The notes: generated by a model not told the origin, from the letters alone. Shown: positions 45,559-55,652, numbered from the stretch's first letter. The stretch is DNA of 64,000 bases from Veillonella sp. (GCF_041333735.1 NZ_JBGKFB010000001.1:1808501-1872500); one strand, 5' to 3'. A program made the numbers and translations.

Positions 45559-47007
45559 TTAGTCTTTCAAGTATTTTTGAAGCAATTCATTTACCATACC
45601 AGGGTTAGCACGGCCTTTAGATTCCTTCATAACTTGACCTACTAAGAAGCCAATAGCTTTGCCATTGCCACCTTTGAAGTCTGCCACTGGTTGTGGATTG
45701 TTAGCAATAACTTGCTTAACGATTTCTTCGATAGCACCAGTATCAGTGATTTGAACAAGACCTTCTTCTTTTACGATAGTATCTGCATCCTTGCCGGATT
45801 CCCACATGGATACAATAACCTTTTTCGCAATTTTACCAGAGATTGTACCTTTATCGATAAGAGCAATCATACCAGCCAAGTTTTCAGGGCTTACTTTGGA
45901 TTCAGCAAATGTTAAGCCACTTTCATTAATCATCTTAGACAAATCACCAAGCATCCAGTTAGCAACAATCTTAGCATCGGCACCTGCTTTTACAGTAGCA
46001 TCCAAGAAATCTGCTGTTTTACGGGATACAGTAAGGGTTGTAGCATCTTCACGAGACAAGCCATATTCAGATACAAAGCGTTCAATCTTAGCATCTTGTA
46101 ATTCTGGTAACGCACGACGTACTTCTTCAATTTTTTCGTCTGTAATTACAATTGGTACCAAGTCAGGTTCAGGGAAGTAACGGTAATCGTTTTCTTCGTC
46201 TTTTTTACGCATACCAATAGTAATGCCTTGAGCATCATCCCAAGTACGTGTTTCTTGATCTACTTTGCCGCCAGCTTCGATCAACTTAGCTTGGCGCAAT
46301 GCTTCATATTCAACAACCTTTTGGATAGCTGTTAAAGAGTTAACGTTCTTAGTTTCTGTACGTGTACCAAACTCTTTAGTACCGCGCAAACGTACGGATA
46401 CGTTACAGTCACCACGTAAGGAACCTTCTTCCATACGACCGTCAGATACTTCTAAGTATTGCAAGATAGAACGTAGTTTTTCAACATAGGCTCTCGCTTC
46501 TGCGCCGGAACGAATATCTGGTTCGGATACGATTTCAAGAAGAGGTACACCAGTACGGTTATAGTCAACATTAGAAGATTTAGAATCGGAAATAGTGTTA
46601 CCACTATGAACGAGTTTACCAGCATCTTCTTCCATGTGAATACGCGTAATACCAATGCGTTTAGTTTCACCATTTACTTCGATGTCTAAATGACCATTCA
46701 AGCAAATTGGCAAATCGTATTGAGATGTTTGATAGTTTTTAGGCAAATCTGGATAGTAGTAGTTTTTACGGTCAAATTTGTTAAAGTTTAGAATTTCACA
46801 GTTCAATGCTAAACCTACTTTGATAGCAAATTCTACTACTTGTTTATTTAACACAGGCATAGCACCAGGTAAGCCTAAGCATACTGGGCATACATGTGTA
46901 TTTTGATCGCCGCCGAATTCAGTGGTACAACCACAGAAGATTTTAGACTTAGTCTTAAGCTCTGTATGAACCTCTAAACCAACGACTGTTTCGTATTTAC
47001 TACTCAT
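45559..47007 (-). CDS. gatB: Asp-tRNA(Asn)/Glu-tRNA(Gln) amidotransferase subunit B
   Basis: 482 residues. VGLEVHTELKTKSKIFCGC at the N-terminus and HVCPVCLGLPGAMPVLN supply the kinase-like core with its zinc cysteines; the C-terminal YqeY-like tail binds tRNA. It phosphorylates the misacylated tRNA before amidation. It overlaps gatA by four bases (ATGA). Confidence 0.97.
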   Translation of the reverse strand: MSSKYETVVGLEVHTELKTKSKIFCGCTTEFGGDQNTHVCPVCLGLPGAMPVLNKQVVEFAIKVGLALNCEILNFNKFDRKNYYYPDLPKNYQTSQYDLPICLNGHLDIEVNGETKRIGITRIHMEEDAGKLVHSGNTISDSKSSNVDYNRTGVPLLEIVSEPDIRSGAEARAYVEKLRSILQYLEVSDGRMEEGSLRGDCNVSVRLRGTKEFGTRTETKNVNSLTAIQKVVEYEALRQAKLIEAGGKVDQETRTWDDAQGITIGMRKKDEENDYRYFPEPDLVPIVITDEKIEEVRRALPELQDAKIERFVSEYGLSREDATTLTVSRKTADFLDATVKAGADAKIVANWMLGDLSKMINESGLTFAESKVSPENLAGMIALIDKGTISGKIAKKVIVSMWESGKDADTIVKEEGLVQITDTGAIEEIVKQVIANNPQPVADFKGGNGKAIGFLVGQVMKESKGRANPGMVNELLQKYLKD

Positions 47008-48464
47008 AGAGAAACCTCCCCAGTTGGTGCTACTAATTGACAGTCTGGACGTGCTTGTTCAAATGTGAAAGCGGCACGTAACAATGTTTCTTCACCCATA
47101 GCAGGACCGAGCAATTGTAAGCCGATTGGCAAATTGCTGCTACTCATACCTGCTGGAATGCTAATACCTGGAATACCTGCAAGGTTTGCTGGTACTGTAC
47201 AGATATCTTCTAAGTACATTGCCAATGGATCATTAGCTTTTTCACCAAATTTGTAGGATGTATTAGGTGCAGTTGGTGTCAAAATCAAATCCACCTTGGA
47301 GAATGCTTCGTCAAATTCGTTTTTAATAAGGCGACGAACTTTCAATGCTTTCAAATAATAAGCATCATAGTAACCAGCACTCAATACATAGGTACCTAAC
47401 AAGATACGGCGTTGTACTTCAGGGCCAAAACCTTCTGTACGAGTTTTAGTAGACATATCTACAAGATTATCTGCAGATACGCGCATTCCATAGCTTACAC
47501 CGTCATAACGAGCCAAGTTGGAACTAGCTTCTGCCAATGCGATGATATAGTATGCAGACAACGCATATTTAGAGTTAGGCAAGGAAACCTCAACGATTTC
47601 AGCACCTAATTTTTTATATGTTTCGATAGCCTCTTCCATAGCTTTACGAACTTCGCTATTGAGACCTTCGCCAAAGAATTCTTTTGGCACACCGATTTTA
47701 AGATTTTTTACATCATTTACAAGAGCTGTAGTGTAGTCTACACGAGCACCTGGAATGGATGTGGAGTCTTTCGCATCATGACCAGAGATTGCATTTAATA
47801 CTAAAGCAGCATCTGTTACATCACGAGTAATAGGTCCAATTTGGTCCAAAGAGGATGCAAAGGCGATTAAACCATAACGAGATACATTACCGTATGTTGG
47901 TTTTAAACCTACAACGCCACAGAAGGACGCTGGTTGACGAATAGAACCACCAGTATCAGAGCCAAGAGCCCAAATTGCAGAGCCACTAGATACAGCTGCA
48001 GCACTACCACCAGAAGAACCACCTGGTACGCAATCTGCATTCCAAGGGTTAGTCGTTTTTGCTAATGCAGAGTTCTCTGTGGAACCACCCATAGCAAATT
48101 CGTCCATGTTAAGTTTACCAAGACTTACAAATTGATTATCTTGTAAACGTTCAATAACAGACGCATTGTATGGAGGTACAAAGTTCTCTAACATTTTAGA
48201 TGCACATGTTGCAGGTTCATCTTTAATACAAATATTATCTTTAATTGCACCAGGGATACCTGCCAATGGAGAAATAGCTTCACCTTTAGCAATTGCTTCA
48301 TCTACAAGCTTAGCTGTAGCTAAAGCACGATCATGAGAATCGGATAAGTACGCATGTACAGTCGGTTCCACTTTCGCTTTATGTGCAATAACAGCATTCG
48401 TCAATTCAACGGCACTGATTTCTTTATTCACTAGTTTCTTGTGTAATTCATGAATTGTTGCCAC
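47004..48464 (-). CDS. gatA: Asp-tRNA(Asn)/Glu-tRNA(Gln) amidotransferase subunit A
   Basis: Amidase-signature subunit that frees ammonia from glutamine. 486 residues. The Ser-cisSer-Lys centre lies in GIPGAIKDNIC (Lys), PGGSSGGSAAAVSSG and GSDTGGSIRQPASFCG. The gene order gatC-gatA-gatB is standard. Confidence 0.97.
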   Translation of the reverse strand: MATIHELHKKLVNKEISAVELTNAVIAHKAKVEPTVHAYLSDSHDRALATAKLVDEAIAKGEAISPLAGIPGAIKDNICIKDEPATCASKMLENFVPPYNASVIERLQDNQFVSLGKLNMDEFAMGGSTENSALAKTTNPWNADCVPGGSSGGSAAAVSSGSAIWALGSDTGGSIRQPASFCGVVGLKPTYGNVSRYGLIAFASSLDQIGPITRDVTDAALVLNAISGHDAKDSTSIPGARVDYTTALVNDVKNLKIGVPKEFFGEGLNSEVRKAMEEAIETYKKLGAEIVEVSLPNSKYALSAYYIIALAEASSNLARYDGVSYGMRVSADNLVDMSTKTRTEGFGPEVQRRILLGTYVLSAGYYDAYYLKALKVRRLIKNEFDEAFSKVDLILTPTAPNTSYKFGEKANDPLAMYLEDICTVPANLAGIPGISIPAGMSSSNLPIGLQLLGPAMGEETLLRAAFTFEQARPDCQLVAPTGEVSL

Positions 48465-48475
48465 AGCGAAACCTC

Positions 48476-48766
48476 CTATTCTTGTACAACGCGAGGTACT
48501 TTAAAGTACCCATCCTCTGCTTCTGGAGCATTGGACAAAGCTAAATCATGGTCTAAGGATGGTTTTGTTTCATCCTCTCTAAATACATTGTTCAATGGTA
48601 CTGCATGAGCCATTGGTTCTACATCATTAAGCTCTAATGCATCTAGTTCAGCAACATAAGTCAAGATATCGGATAACTCTTTTTCTACATGTGCCATATG
48701 TTCTTCCTTAACTTCCAATCGTGAAAGTAAGGCGATCTTTTTAATTTCCTCTTGGCTGATTTTCAT
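48476..48766 (-). CDS. gatC: Asp-tRNA(Asn)/Glu-tRNA(Gln) amidotransferase subunit C
   Basis: 96-residue subunit that wraps around and stabilises GatA. KISQEEIKKIALLSRLEV and LNDVEPMAHAVPLNNVFRED are the family blocks. The ATG at 48766 follows AAAGGA. First gene of the operon; a near-consensus promoter lies upstream. Confidence 0.95.
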   Translation of the reverse strand: MKISQEEIKKIALLSRLEVKEEHMAHVEKELSDILTYVAELDALELNDVEPMAHAVPLNNVFREDETKPSLDHDLALSNAPEAEDGYFKVPRVVQE

Positions 48767-48792
48767 CGGAACACATCCTTTCATAATTACTT

Positions 48793-48821
48793 ATTATAAA
48801 GCATAGATGTGTTATTTTCAA
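48793..48821 (-). promoter_or_regulatory. Promoter of gatCAB
   Basis: Minus strand: TTGAAA (48821-48816), 17 bases, TATAAT (48798-48793), about 25 bases before the gatC start, so the leader is short. Confidence 0.65.
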
Positions 48822-48972
48822 AGAAATTAACATATCTATGCTTAATGTTAAACTATAAATATTATAAACAAAATTTGTCAGTTCTTTTGCTTGTATTTTT
48901 ACATTAGTATATATATCATTAAAGTAATAATATATAGACATATAATACAACTTTGCTTAAGAGGTAATATAC

Positions 48973-49500
48973 ATGACTAAACTTTTATTATTAGTACTAT
49001 TTATTCTAATACCACTTACGTCAAATGCTATATCATTAAACGAATTAAGAAATAATCCTACCAAATATAAACTTGTATACTCAGATAGTTCAGGTGATCA
49101 ATATGTTGATAATGATACTATTAATGTTATTAGATATGCACCACCGTACTATGTCATAAGCTCTACATCATATTTAGTATCTTATGAATATAATGTTCTA
49201 TCCGAATTGCATAATACATATTTTTATGATTATAACAATAACATATCAACTTTACTTGAAAAAACGCACTCAGAGCAAGAGTTTGGTAGTCAAGTCACAC
49301 AATACGCTGGTATCAAATATAAAACCAATAAAATAACTATATTTAATTATAACGGGGAGGTATATCAAGGTCCAATTTTAAGAAATGAATCGGCAAAGAT
49401 TCCAAAAATATTATCGCCTGCATATGAATCCGCTATGTATTCGTTTTATAAATCTTATAATACTTATTTTAATATTCCATCAAAAATTCAAAAATTCTAA
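48973..49500 (+). CDS. Secreted hypothetical protein, first of a tandem pair, 175 aa
   Basis: A signal peptide of about 19 residues ends TSNA. The mature protein is Tyr/Asn-rich and shares the frame YVD-x4-INVIRYAPPYYVI, TYF-YD, YAGIK and SPAY-x2-AM-x-SFY-x-SYN with the next gene, so the two are clear duplicates. AGAGG lies eight bases before the ATG. Divergent from gatC, and the only plus-strand genes for a long way. No family recognised. Periplasmic or exported location is inferred. Confidence 0.7.
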   Translation: MTKLLLLVLFILIPLTSNAISLNELRNNPTKYKLVYSDSSGDQYVDNDTINVIRYAPPYYVISSTSYLVSYEYNVLSELHNTYFYDYNNNISTLLEKTHSEQEFGSQVTQYAGIKYKTNKITIFNYNGEVYQGPILRNESAKIPKILSPAYESAMYSFYKSYNTYFNIPSKIQKF

Positions 49501-49526
49501 TAACTTATAAGGAGTGTATTAATCCT

Positions 49527-50051
49527 ATGATTAAAATCTTTTTCTATATATTATTAATACTATTTCCTATCACCACTAATGCCATTTCACTTCAAGAAAT
49601 AAGGGATAATCCAACAAGATTCAAATACATCTATGCAGATAATAGAGGAGATGGATACGTAGATATTAGTAGTATCAATGTTATAAGATATGCACCTCCA
49701 TATTATGTCATAAACTCATCTCTATATTTAGTTGATTATAGCAAAAGTGCAATAGCACAAATAAATAGTACTTATTTCTTCGACTACAGCCAGAATGTAA
49801 CTTCAACTTTAGAAAAAAGTAAGAACAAAGCAGAGTTTACTAATAGAATCTTAAAATATGCAGGTATAAAACATAAGATTAATTCTATGCCAACATATGA
49901 TTTTTCTGGTAACGTATTATCCACAACACCTTATTCTGGAAATATAACAACTCCAGCTCTTTTATCTCCAGCATATACAGCTGCTATGTTCTCATTTTAT
50001 AATTCATATAATGAATACTTTAATCCACCAGATAAACATCAAAAGTTCTAA
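49527..50051 (+). CDS. Secreted hypothetical protein, second of a tandem pair, 174 aa
   Basis: Paralogue of the gene 26 bases upstream: the same signal-peptide layout (TTNA), INVIRYAPPYYVI core, YAGIK and C-terminal YFNPPDKHQKF. AAGGAG lies about 12 bases before the ATG, a long spacing. The two are probably one transcript, closed by the terminator at 50059-50098. Function unknown. Confidence 0.7.
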   Translation: MIKIFFYILLILFPITTNAISLQEIRDNPTRFKYIYADNRGDGYVDISSINVIRYAPPYYVINSSLYLVDYSKSAIAQINSTYFFDYSQNVTSTLEKSKNKAEFTNRILKYAGIKHKINSMPTYDFSGNVLSTTPYSGNITTPALLSPAYTAAMFSFYNSYNEYFNPPDKHQKF

Positions 50052-50058
50052 TTATGTT

Positions 50059-50098
50059 TCCCAATAATCGTGATCAAAATATCATGATTATTGGGGTT
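50059..50098 (+). terminator. Terminator after the tandem pair
   Basis: CCCAATAATCGTGAT and ATCATGATTATTGGGG form a 15-bp stem with one mismatch around a six-base loop; TTTCTTTTT follows on the plus strand. Confidence 0.88.
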
Positions 50099-50114
50099 TC
50101 TTTTTATAAGGAAA

Positions 50115-50266
50115 TTAATTTTTTGATGGGACTACTTTATACCAAATGTAATAAAAAGAAATTACTATACCTGTGCAGCGACATTACGTAGGACGGAGCA
50201 AGCAGGTATAGTAATTTCTTTTTTACTAGTTAACACTAATATAACAGGGCCCCATCAAAAAATTAA
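50115..50266. repeat. Nested inverted-repeat element, 152 bp
   Basis: Outer arms TTAATTTTTTGATGGG (50115-50130) and its exact complement (50251-50266). Inside lies a second perfect repeat of 21 bp (50153-50173 and 50203-50223) around a GC-richer loop of 29 bases. The right outer arm includes the last bases of ligA. The inner hairpin, with its T-run, could serve as the ligA terminator; the outer arms resemble short terminal repeats. No reading frame of note lies inside. Confidence 0.75.
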
Positions 50267-52266
50267 ATATCTTCACCCAGTTCGCGTAAGAGTTCTACAA
50301 ACTCTTCTTCGTTCATAACTCGTATACCCAATTCATTTGCTTTAGTAAGCTTACTACCACTGTCTTCGCCAGCAATAACAAGGGTTGTTTTCTTAGAGAC
50401 GGAACCTGTCACCTTAGCCCCATGAGCTTCAAGAATCTTACCAGCTTCACTGCGGCCCATAACTTCAAGTTTACCTGTGAGAACGACGATTTCGCCTTCC
50501 ATTTGGTTGCCTGCTGCTTCAACAACATCTACAGTCATCTTAAGTCCTGCCGCTGTTAAACCTTCAATGATCTCTACATGAGCAGGATCTTGACGGTATT
50601 CAACGATACTATCTGCCATTGTAGGACCAATCTCTTCTACTGCAACGAGTTCTTCCTTAGTAATAGTCATGAATCGTTCCATAGATTTCACAACACTTGC
50701 AATTGTTCCGGCTGCCTTAGATCCAATTAGGCGAATACCGAGGCCATACAATACGCGGTCTAATCCACGAGTTTTAGAGTCTGCGATGGCTTTCACCAAA
50801 TTCTCTGCAGATTTCTTACCCATCCGATCCATAGTAACTAATTGATCTACTGTTAAATGATATAAATCAACAACATTGGTGATTAATTTGTTATTGATTA
50901 GGTTTTCTACAATGCTAGGCCCGAGACCATCGATATTCATAGCATCGCGAGATGCAAAATGAATAATTTGTTCCTTTTCAATGGCAGGACAATGTTTATT
51001 CGTACAACGAACAGCGGCTTCACCTTCACGTCGAACTGTAGGCGATTCGCATACAGGACATGTATTAGGAATTGTGAAAGGCACTTCAGAACCAGTTCGT
51101 TTTTCTGGGACTACGCGGATAACCTCTGGAATAATCTCGGCTGCCTTGTGAATGATGACATGGTCACCAATACGAATATCTTTTTCATTGATGAAGTCTT
51201 GATTATGTAATGTAACACGACTTACATTCGTACCGGATACAAATACGGATTCCAACTCGCCTGTTGGCGTAAGAACACCTGTACGCCCTACATTGATAGT
51301 GATATCCTTAAGAACGGTTTCCACCTCTTCTGGAGGATATTTGTACGCTGTTGCCCATTTAGGGTCCTTAGCAGTACTGCCAAGTACCTCTTGATCATCA
51401 AAACTATTAACCTTAATTACCATACCGTCTGTGTCGTAAGGCAACTCATGACGCTTTTCACCCCAATAATTAATAGCCTCGATTACCTCGTCAATTGTTA
51501 CACAAACGCGATAATGAGGATTTACAGAAAACTTAAACGTTTCTAAGCTTTGTAATAATTCCTCTTGGCTATGAATATTGGCACCCACTTCAGAACCGAT
51601 TGCGTAGGCAAAGAATGCTAAATTACGACTAGCCGTAATCGCTGGATCTTGTTGACGTAAAGAACCTGCTGCTGCATTGCGAGGATTTACAAAGGTTGGT
51701 AAGCCCTCTTCATCACGTTCTTCATTAATGCGTTTAAATTCGCTATGAGGCATGTAGGCTTCACCGCGAACCTCGATAAATTCAGGTGCATTTTCGAGGT
51801 ATAAAGGAATGGATTTAATAGTCCGCACATTGGCTGTAACATCTTCGCCAACGCGACCATCACCACGTGTTACAGCACGTACAAACATGCCATTTTCATA
51901 ATGCAAATTGACAGCTAAGCCATCGATTTTAAGCTCTACTACATAAGCAGAAGGCTTATGACCCAATTCCTTTTCTACACGATTCGCGAACGCACGCACT
52001 TCATCAGCACTGAATACATTAGATAAGCTCAACATAGGGCGGCCATGAACGACCTTTTCAAAGGAGCCTTCCACCTTCATGCCTACCCGTTGTGTTGGGG
52101 AAGATGGCACAATATATTCAGGATGAGCTGTTTCTAAATCAACGAGCTCTCGATATTTTTTATCGTATTCAAAGTCACTCATTGTAGGAGCATCTTTTAC
52201 ATAGTATAAATACTGCGCATGAGTCAGCTCTTGTTGTAACTCTTTAATTCTATCTTTCGGATTCAT
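50263..52266 (-). CDS. ligA: NAD-dependent DNA ligase
   Basis: 667 residues, standard. The adenylation lysine lies in VELKIDGLAVNLHYENG (KIDG). The four-cysteine zinc finger reads CPVCESP...CTNKHC, followed by helix-hairpin-helix repeats and a C-terminal BRCT domain (LTGKLEVMGRSEAGKILE). The stop lies inside the outer arm of the nested repeat. Downstream of pcrA by 26 bases, as in other Firmicutes. Confidence 0.97.
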   Translation of the reverse strand: MNPKDRIKELQQELTHAQYLYYVKDAPTMSDFEYDKKYRELVDLETAHPEYIVPSSPTQRVGMKVEGSFEKVVHGRPMLSLSNVFSADEVRAFANRVEKELGHKPSAYVVELKIDGLAVNLHYENGMFVRAVTRGDGRVGEDVTANVRTIKSIPLYLENAPEFIEVRGEAYMPHSEFKRINEERDEEGLPTFVNPRNAAAGSLRQQDPAITASRNLAFFAYAIGSEVGANIHSQEELLQSLETFKFSVNPHYRVCVTIDEVIEAINYWGEKRHELPYDTDGMVIKVNSFDDQEVLGSTAKDPKWATAYKYPPEEVETVLKDITINVGRTGVLTPTGELESVFVSGTNVSRVTLHNQDFINEKDIRIGDHVIIHKAAEIIPEVIRVVPEKRTGSEVPFTIPNTCPVCESPTVRREGEAAVRCTNKHCPAIEKEQIIHFASRDAMNIDGLGPSIVENLINNKLITNVVDLYHLTVDQLVTMDRMGKKSAENLVKAIADSKTRGLDRVLYGLGIRLIGSKAAGTIASVVKSMERFMTITKEELVAVEEIGPTMADSIVEYRQDPAHVEIIEGLTAAGLKMTVDVVEAAGNQMEGEIVVLTGKLEVMGRSEAGKILEAHGAKVTGSVSKKTTLVIAGEDSGSKLTKANELGIRVMNEEEFVELLRELGEDI

Positions 52267-52292
52267 CTTCTATCCTTTTATACAGAAAACAA

Positions 52293-54482
52293 TTACCCCT
52301 TTTTAACAGGTGCAAATTTAGCCATTACCACACGTACACCTTGGGTTGGAAACTCAATAGTTAGCTTCATGCCAGCCCCTTCGCCAGCAACATTGATTAC
52401 TTTCCCATTGCCCCACTTACTATGAATAGCTGTATCGCCAACTTTCCAGTCTGCAATCACCTCATTGCGAACAATTGGTTTTGTGACAGGGCGGCTAGTA
52501 ACACTCATATGTTGTGGTACATGGCGCTTAATATCATCAGGAACTTTTCGTTTAGCACGTAAACCATCTACTAATTCTTCAGGAATTTCATCAATAAAGC
52601 GAGATGGCAAATAACTACTAGTACGTCCAAATACGGTACGCGTAGTAGCATTAGAAATATATAATTCCTTTTCAGCACGAGTAATACCTACATAGGCAAG
52701 ACGACGTTCCTCTTCGATTTCCTCAGGGTTCATCAAGGTGCGGCTATGTGGGAATAAACCTTCCTCCAAGCCTCCTAAGAATACGATTGGGAACTCCAAA
52801 CCTTTCGCAGCATGTAATGTCATTAAGGTCACTTTAGACTCTTCTTGCTCGAAGGAGTCAACATCATTAACGAGGGCTACTTGCTCTAAGAAATCCTCAA
52901 CAGTCCCCGTTGGATTTGTATCTTGGAAGTCTTTAGCTACAGATAAAAGTTCACCAATATTCTCAGCGCGAGCCTGATCTTGTGGATCTGTACTTTCTTC
53001 CAACTGAGCCAAGTAACCAGTTCTATCTAGAATAGCCTCTAAAATATCGAGTACCGTTTTATCTTCCATTTCAGCTACAAGAGTAAAGATAAGAATGCCA
53101 AACTCTTCTAACTTTTCCTTTGTTTTACCCTTAATCGTATCTACTAGATGCAATTGTGTTAATGTCATGAACAAGGATGTGCCGTTTGCACGAGCATAGT
53201 CTTGTAGTTTAGCTACAGTAGTAGCACCAATACTACGCTTAGGTACATTGATGATGCGCAATAAGCTCAAATCATCGAATGGATTATATAACACACGTAG
53301 ATATGCCAAAACGTCCTTAATTTCTTTACGATCGTAGAACTTTGTGCCCCCTACCATCGTATATGGCAGAGCCCGTTTGATGAGTGCTTCTTCAAGCACA
53401 CGAGATTGAGCATTTGTACGGTACAAAATAGCCATATCACCATATGATACACCATGAATATCGTGCTTTTTAGCGATAGTATCGCCAATGAAAGCAGCTT
53501 CTTCATGTTCAGACTGAGCCGTAAAATGCTGAATTTTAGTCCCTTCTGTCTTATCTGTCCATAAATTTTTCTTAGGACGACCTTCGTTATTTTCAATTAC
53601 TGCATTGGCTGCATCAAGAATAATCTTTGTAGAACGGTAGTTTTGTTCCAACTTAATAGATGTACAGTTCGGATAATCCTTTTCAAAGTCTAAGATATTT
53701 TGAATATCTGCACCACGCCAAGCGTAAATACTTTGATCAGCATCACCTACAACGGCAATATTTTTCCAATGAGATGCTAATAATTTAGCCAATAAATATT
53801 GGGCATGGTTCGTATCTTGATATTCGTCGATCATGACATAACGAAAACGCTTACTATACTTATCTAGAACAGCTTCATTAGATTGTAATAATTTTACTGC
53901 CACCAGCAAAAGGTCATCAAAGTCTAAGGCATTATTTTTGCGTAATTCCCGTTCATAATATTCATATACATCGGCTACCTTTTGTTGGTAAAAGTCCCGT
54001 GCTTGCTTTCTAAAATCAGAGGCAAATAGCAATTTATTCTTTGCATCTGAGATAGCAGCGATCATAGCACCTACAGGATAATATTTATCATCGAGGTTTA
54101 ATGCCTTTAATGCAGCCTTGATAACCGCTTGAGAGTCAGATGTATCATAAATTGTAAAGTTACTGTTATAACCTAAGAAGTTATCTAGCTCAAAACGCAA
54201 GAATTTCGCACAGAAGCTATGGAATGTGCTGAGCCAAATTCGATTAGCTACATCGCCTACTAAGCCTTCTACACGACTTTTCATTTCTTTTGCCGCTTTA
54301 TTGGTGAAAGTAATCGCCAAGATTTCATAAGGATTGACACCTTGAGCCAATAAATGTGCAATACGAACTGTTAAAACCTTTGTTTTACCAGATCCGGCAC
54401 CGGCTAAAATCAATAAAGGGCCTTCCGTATGTTGAACGGCTTGTTGTTGCTCTTTATTTAAACCTGTTAATAATGAATTCAT
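52293..54482 (-). CDS. pcrA: ATP-dependent DNA helicase PcrA/UvrD
   Basis: Superfamily 1A 3'-5' helicase for repair and removal of replication blocks. 729 residues. Motif I GAGSGKTKVLT, motif II DEYQDTNHAQY, motif III GDADQSIYAWRGA, motif IV LEQNYRST, motif V VTLMTLHAAKGLEF and motif VI RRLAYVGITRAEKEL are all present. The C-terminal Tudor-like end (VGDTAIHSKWGNGKVI) that contacts RNA polymerase is kept. pcrA-ligA is a conserved pair. Confidence 0.97.
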   Translation of the reverse strand: MNSLLTGLNKEQQQAVQHTEGPLLILAGAGSGKTKVLTVRIAHLLAQGVNPYEILAITFTNKAAKEMKSRVEGLVGDVANRIWLSTFHSFCAKFLRFELDNFLGYNSNFTIYDTSDSQAVIKAALKALNLDDKYYPVGAMIAAISDAKNKLLFASDFRKQARDFYQQKVADVYEYYERELRKNNALDFDDLLLVAVKLLQSNEAVLDKYSKRFRYVMIDEYQDTNHAQYLLAKLLASHWKNIAVVGDADQSIYAWRGADIQNILDFEKDYPNCTSIKLEQNYRSTKIILDAANAVIENNEGRPKKNLWTDKTEGTKIQHFTAQSEHEEAAFIGDTIAKKHDIHGVSYGDMAILYRTNAQSRVLEEALIKRALPYTMVGGTKFYDRKEIKDVLAYLRVLYNPFDDLSLLRIINVPKRSIGATTVAKLQDYARANGTSLFMTLTQLHLVDTIKGKTKEKLEEFGILIFTLVAEMEDKTVLDILEAILDRTGYLAQLEESTDPQDQARAENIGELLSVAKDFQDTNPTGTVEDFLEQVALVNDVDSFEQEESKVTLMTLHAAKGLEFPIVFLGGLEEGLFPHSRTLMNPEEIEEERRLAYVGITRAEKELYISNATTRTVFGRTSSYLPSRFIDEIPEELVDGLRAKRKVPDDIKRHVPQHMSVTSRPVTKPIVRNEVIADWKVGDTAIHSKWGNGKVINVAGEGAGMKLTIEFPTQGVRVVMAKFAPVKKG

Positions 54483-54541
54483 CGGAACACCCCTATCGCC
54501 CTTACATATACTATAATTTCATAATCATATAAATAGAGAAG

Positions 54542-54565
54542 AAGAACGTTGCAAGCAACGTTCTT
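54542..54565 (-). terminator. Terminator after ppaC
   Basis: AAGAACGTTGC, AA, GCAACGTTCTT: a perfect 11-bp stem with a T/C-rich tail on the minus strand, between ppaC and pcrA. Confidence 0.8.
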
Positions 54566-54586
54566 TTCCCTTTGTATACTACTATA

Positions 54587-55528
54587 CTATTTCATAGCAC
54601 CAAGAATTGGTGGTACGATTTGTTTTTTACGAGACATAGTATTTGGCAAGAATACGCCATTGTCTTTAACTTCTTTTTCAAATGCTTTTGTTACTACAGC
54701 TTCTACATCACCGCTGAATAACAATGTAGTACTTTCATCAAGAATGTTTGTAACCATGATGTAAGATGCATCGTAGTTATTCGCAGTACGAAGAGCCTCT
54801 AGTGCAGCTACAAGCTCAGCTTGTTTAGCCAATACATCTGTTGTATCCATTACAGAAATTTGACCGATAGAAATCGTTTTACCTGCTTCGGAGAATTCTT
54901 TCATATCTGTACGAACGATATCATCGTTAGTCAAATCAGAAATATCAGCACCAGCTTTTAACATATCAAGACCATAAGACTCGATGTCAACGCCAGCGAT
55001 TTCAGCCAATTTATGGGCCATTTCTTTATCTGTTTCTGTGCATGTTGGAGAACGGAATAATACAGTATCAGAAATGATAGCAGATAACATCAAGCCAGCA
55101 ATATCTTTAGGAATTTCTTGATTGTTTTCCATGTACAATTTAGTAATGATTGTATTGGAGCAACCTACTGGTTCTAAACGCATGAATACAGGACCATCAG
55201 TTTCAAAATCACCAATGCGGTGATGATCTACAACACCACACATATTCATGGATTTATAACCATCGATGATTTGTTTGGATTCGTTATGGTCTGTTAAATA
55301 TAAGTTGCCACCTTCTGGAGCAAACTCTTCCCAATTCTTAACGATTTGTGGGTGTTCAAAACCAAAATGATTCAATACATATGTTGTTTCTTTATTTCCT
55401 TCACCTGCACATACTGGAGTAGCTGGTGTACCCATTTGTGTTAAGAAATTAGCAAAGGAAATAGCAGAACAAATAGAATCTGTATCAGGGCTTTTATGAC
55501 CTGCTACATATGTTTTTACATCACTCAT
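54587..55528 (-). CDS. ppaC: Manganese-dependent inorganic pyrophosphatase (family II)
   Basis: DHH-family enzyme splitting pyrophosphate. 313 residues, the short form without CBS domains. GHKSPDTDSICSA and CGVVDHHRIGDF carry the metal ligands. The C-terminal DHHA2 domain ends with SRKKQIVPPI. Single gene with its own terminator. Confidence 0.97.
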   Translation of the reverse strand: MSDVKTYVAGHKSPDTDSICSAISFANFLTQMGTPATPVCAGEGNKETTYVLNHFGFEHPQIVKNWEEFAPEGGNLYLTDHNESKQIIDGYKSMNMCGVVDHHRIGDFETDGPVFMRLEPVGCSNTIITKLYMENNQEIPKDIAGLMLSAIISDTVLFRSPTCTETDKEMAHKLAEIAGVDIESYGLDMLKAGADISDLTNDDIVRTDMKEFSEAGKTISIGQISVMDTTDVLAKQAELVAALEALRTANNYDASYIMVTNILDESTTLLFSGDVEAVVTKAFEKEVKDNGVFLPNTMSRKKQIVPPILGAMK

Positions 55529-55617
55529 AATATACCTCTTTTATATAAATTTCATACTTAATATCGACTTACGTCAATCCGATTTTTAACTATATTATTA
55601 TATCATAAATTATATAA

Positions 55618-55652
55618 AAAAACACGCCACTACTAAGTAGTGACGTGTTTTT
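55618..55652 (-). terminator. Terminator after acrB
   Basis: AAAACACG-CACTACT and AGTAGTG-CGTGTTTT pair with one bulge; T-run on the minus strand. It lies between acrB and the ppaC start. Confidence 0.85.

Noticed and set aside
50115..50266. Insertion sequence
   Set aside because: Terminal inverted repeats are present, but the element is only 152 bp and encodes no transposase; at most a MITE-like element.
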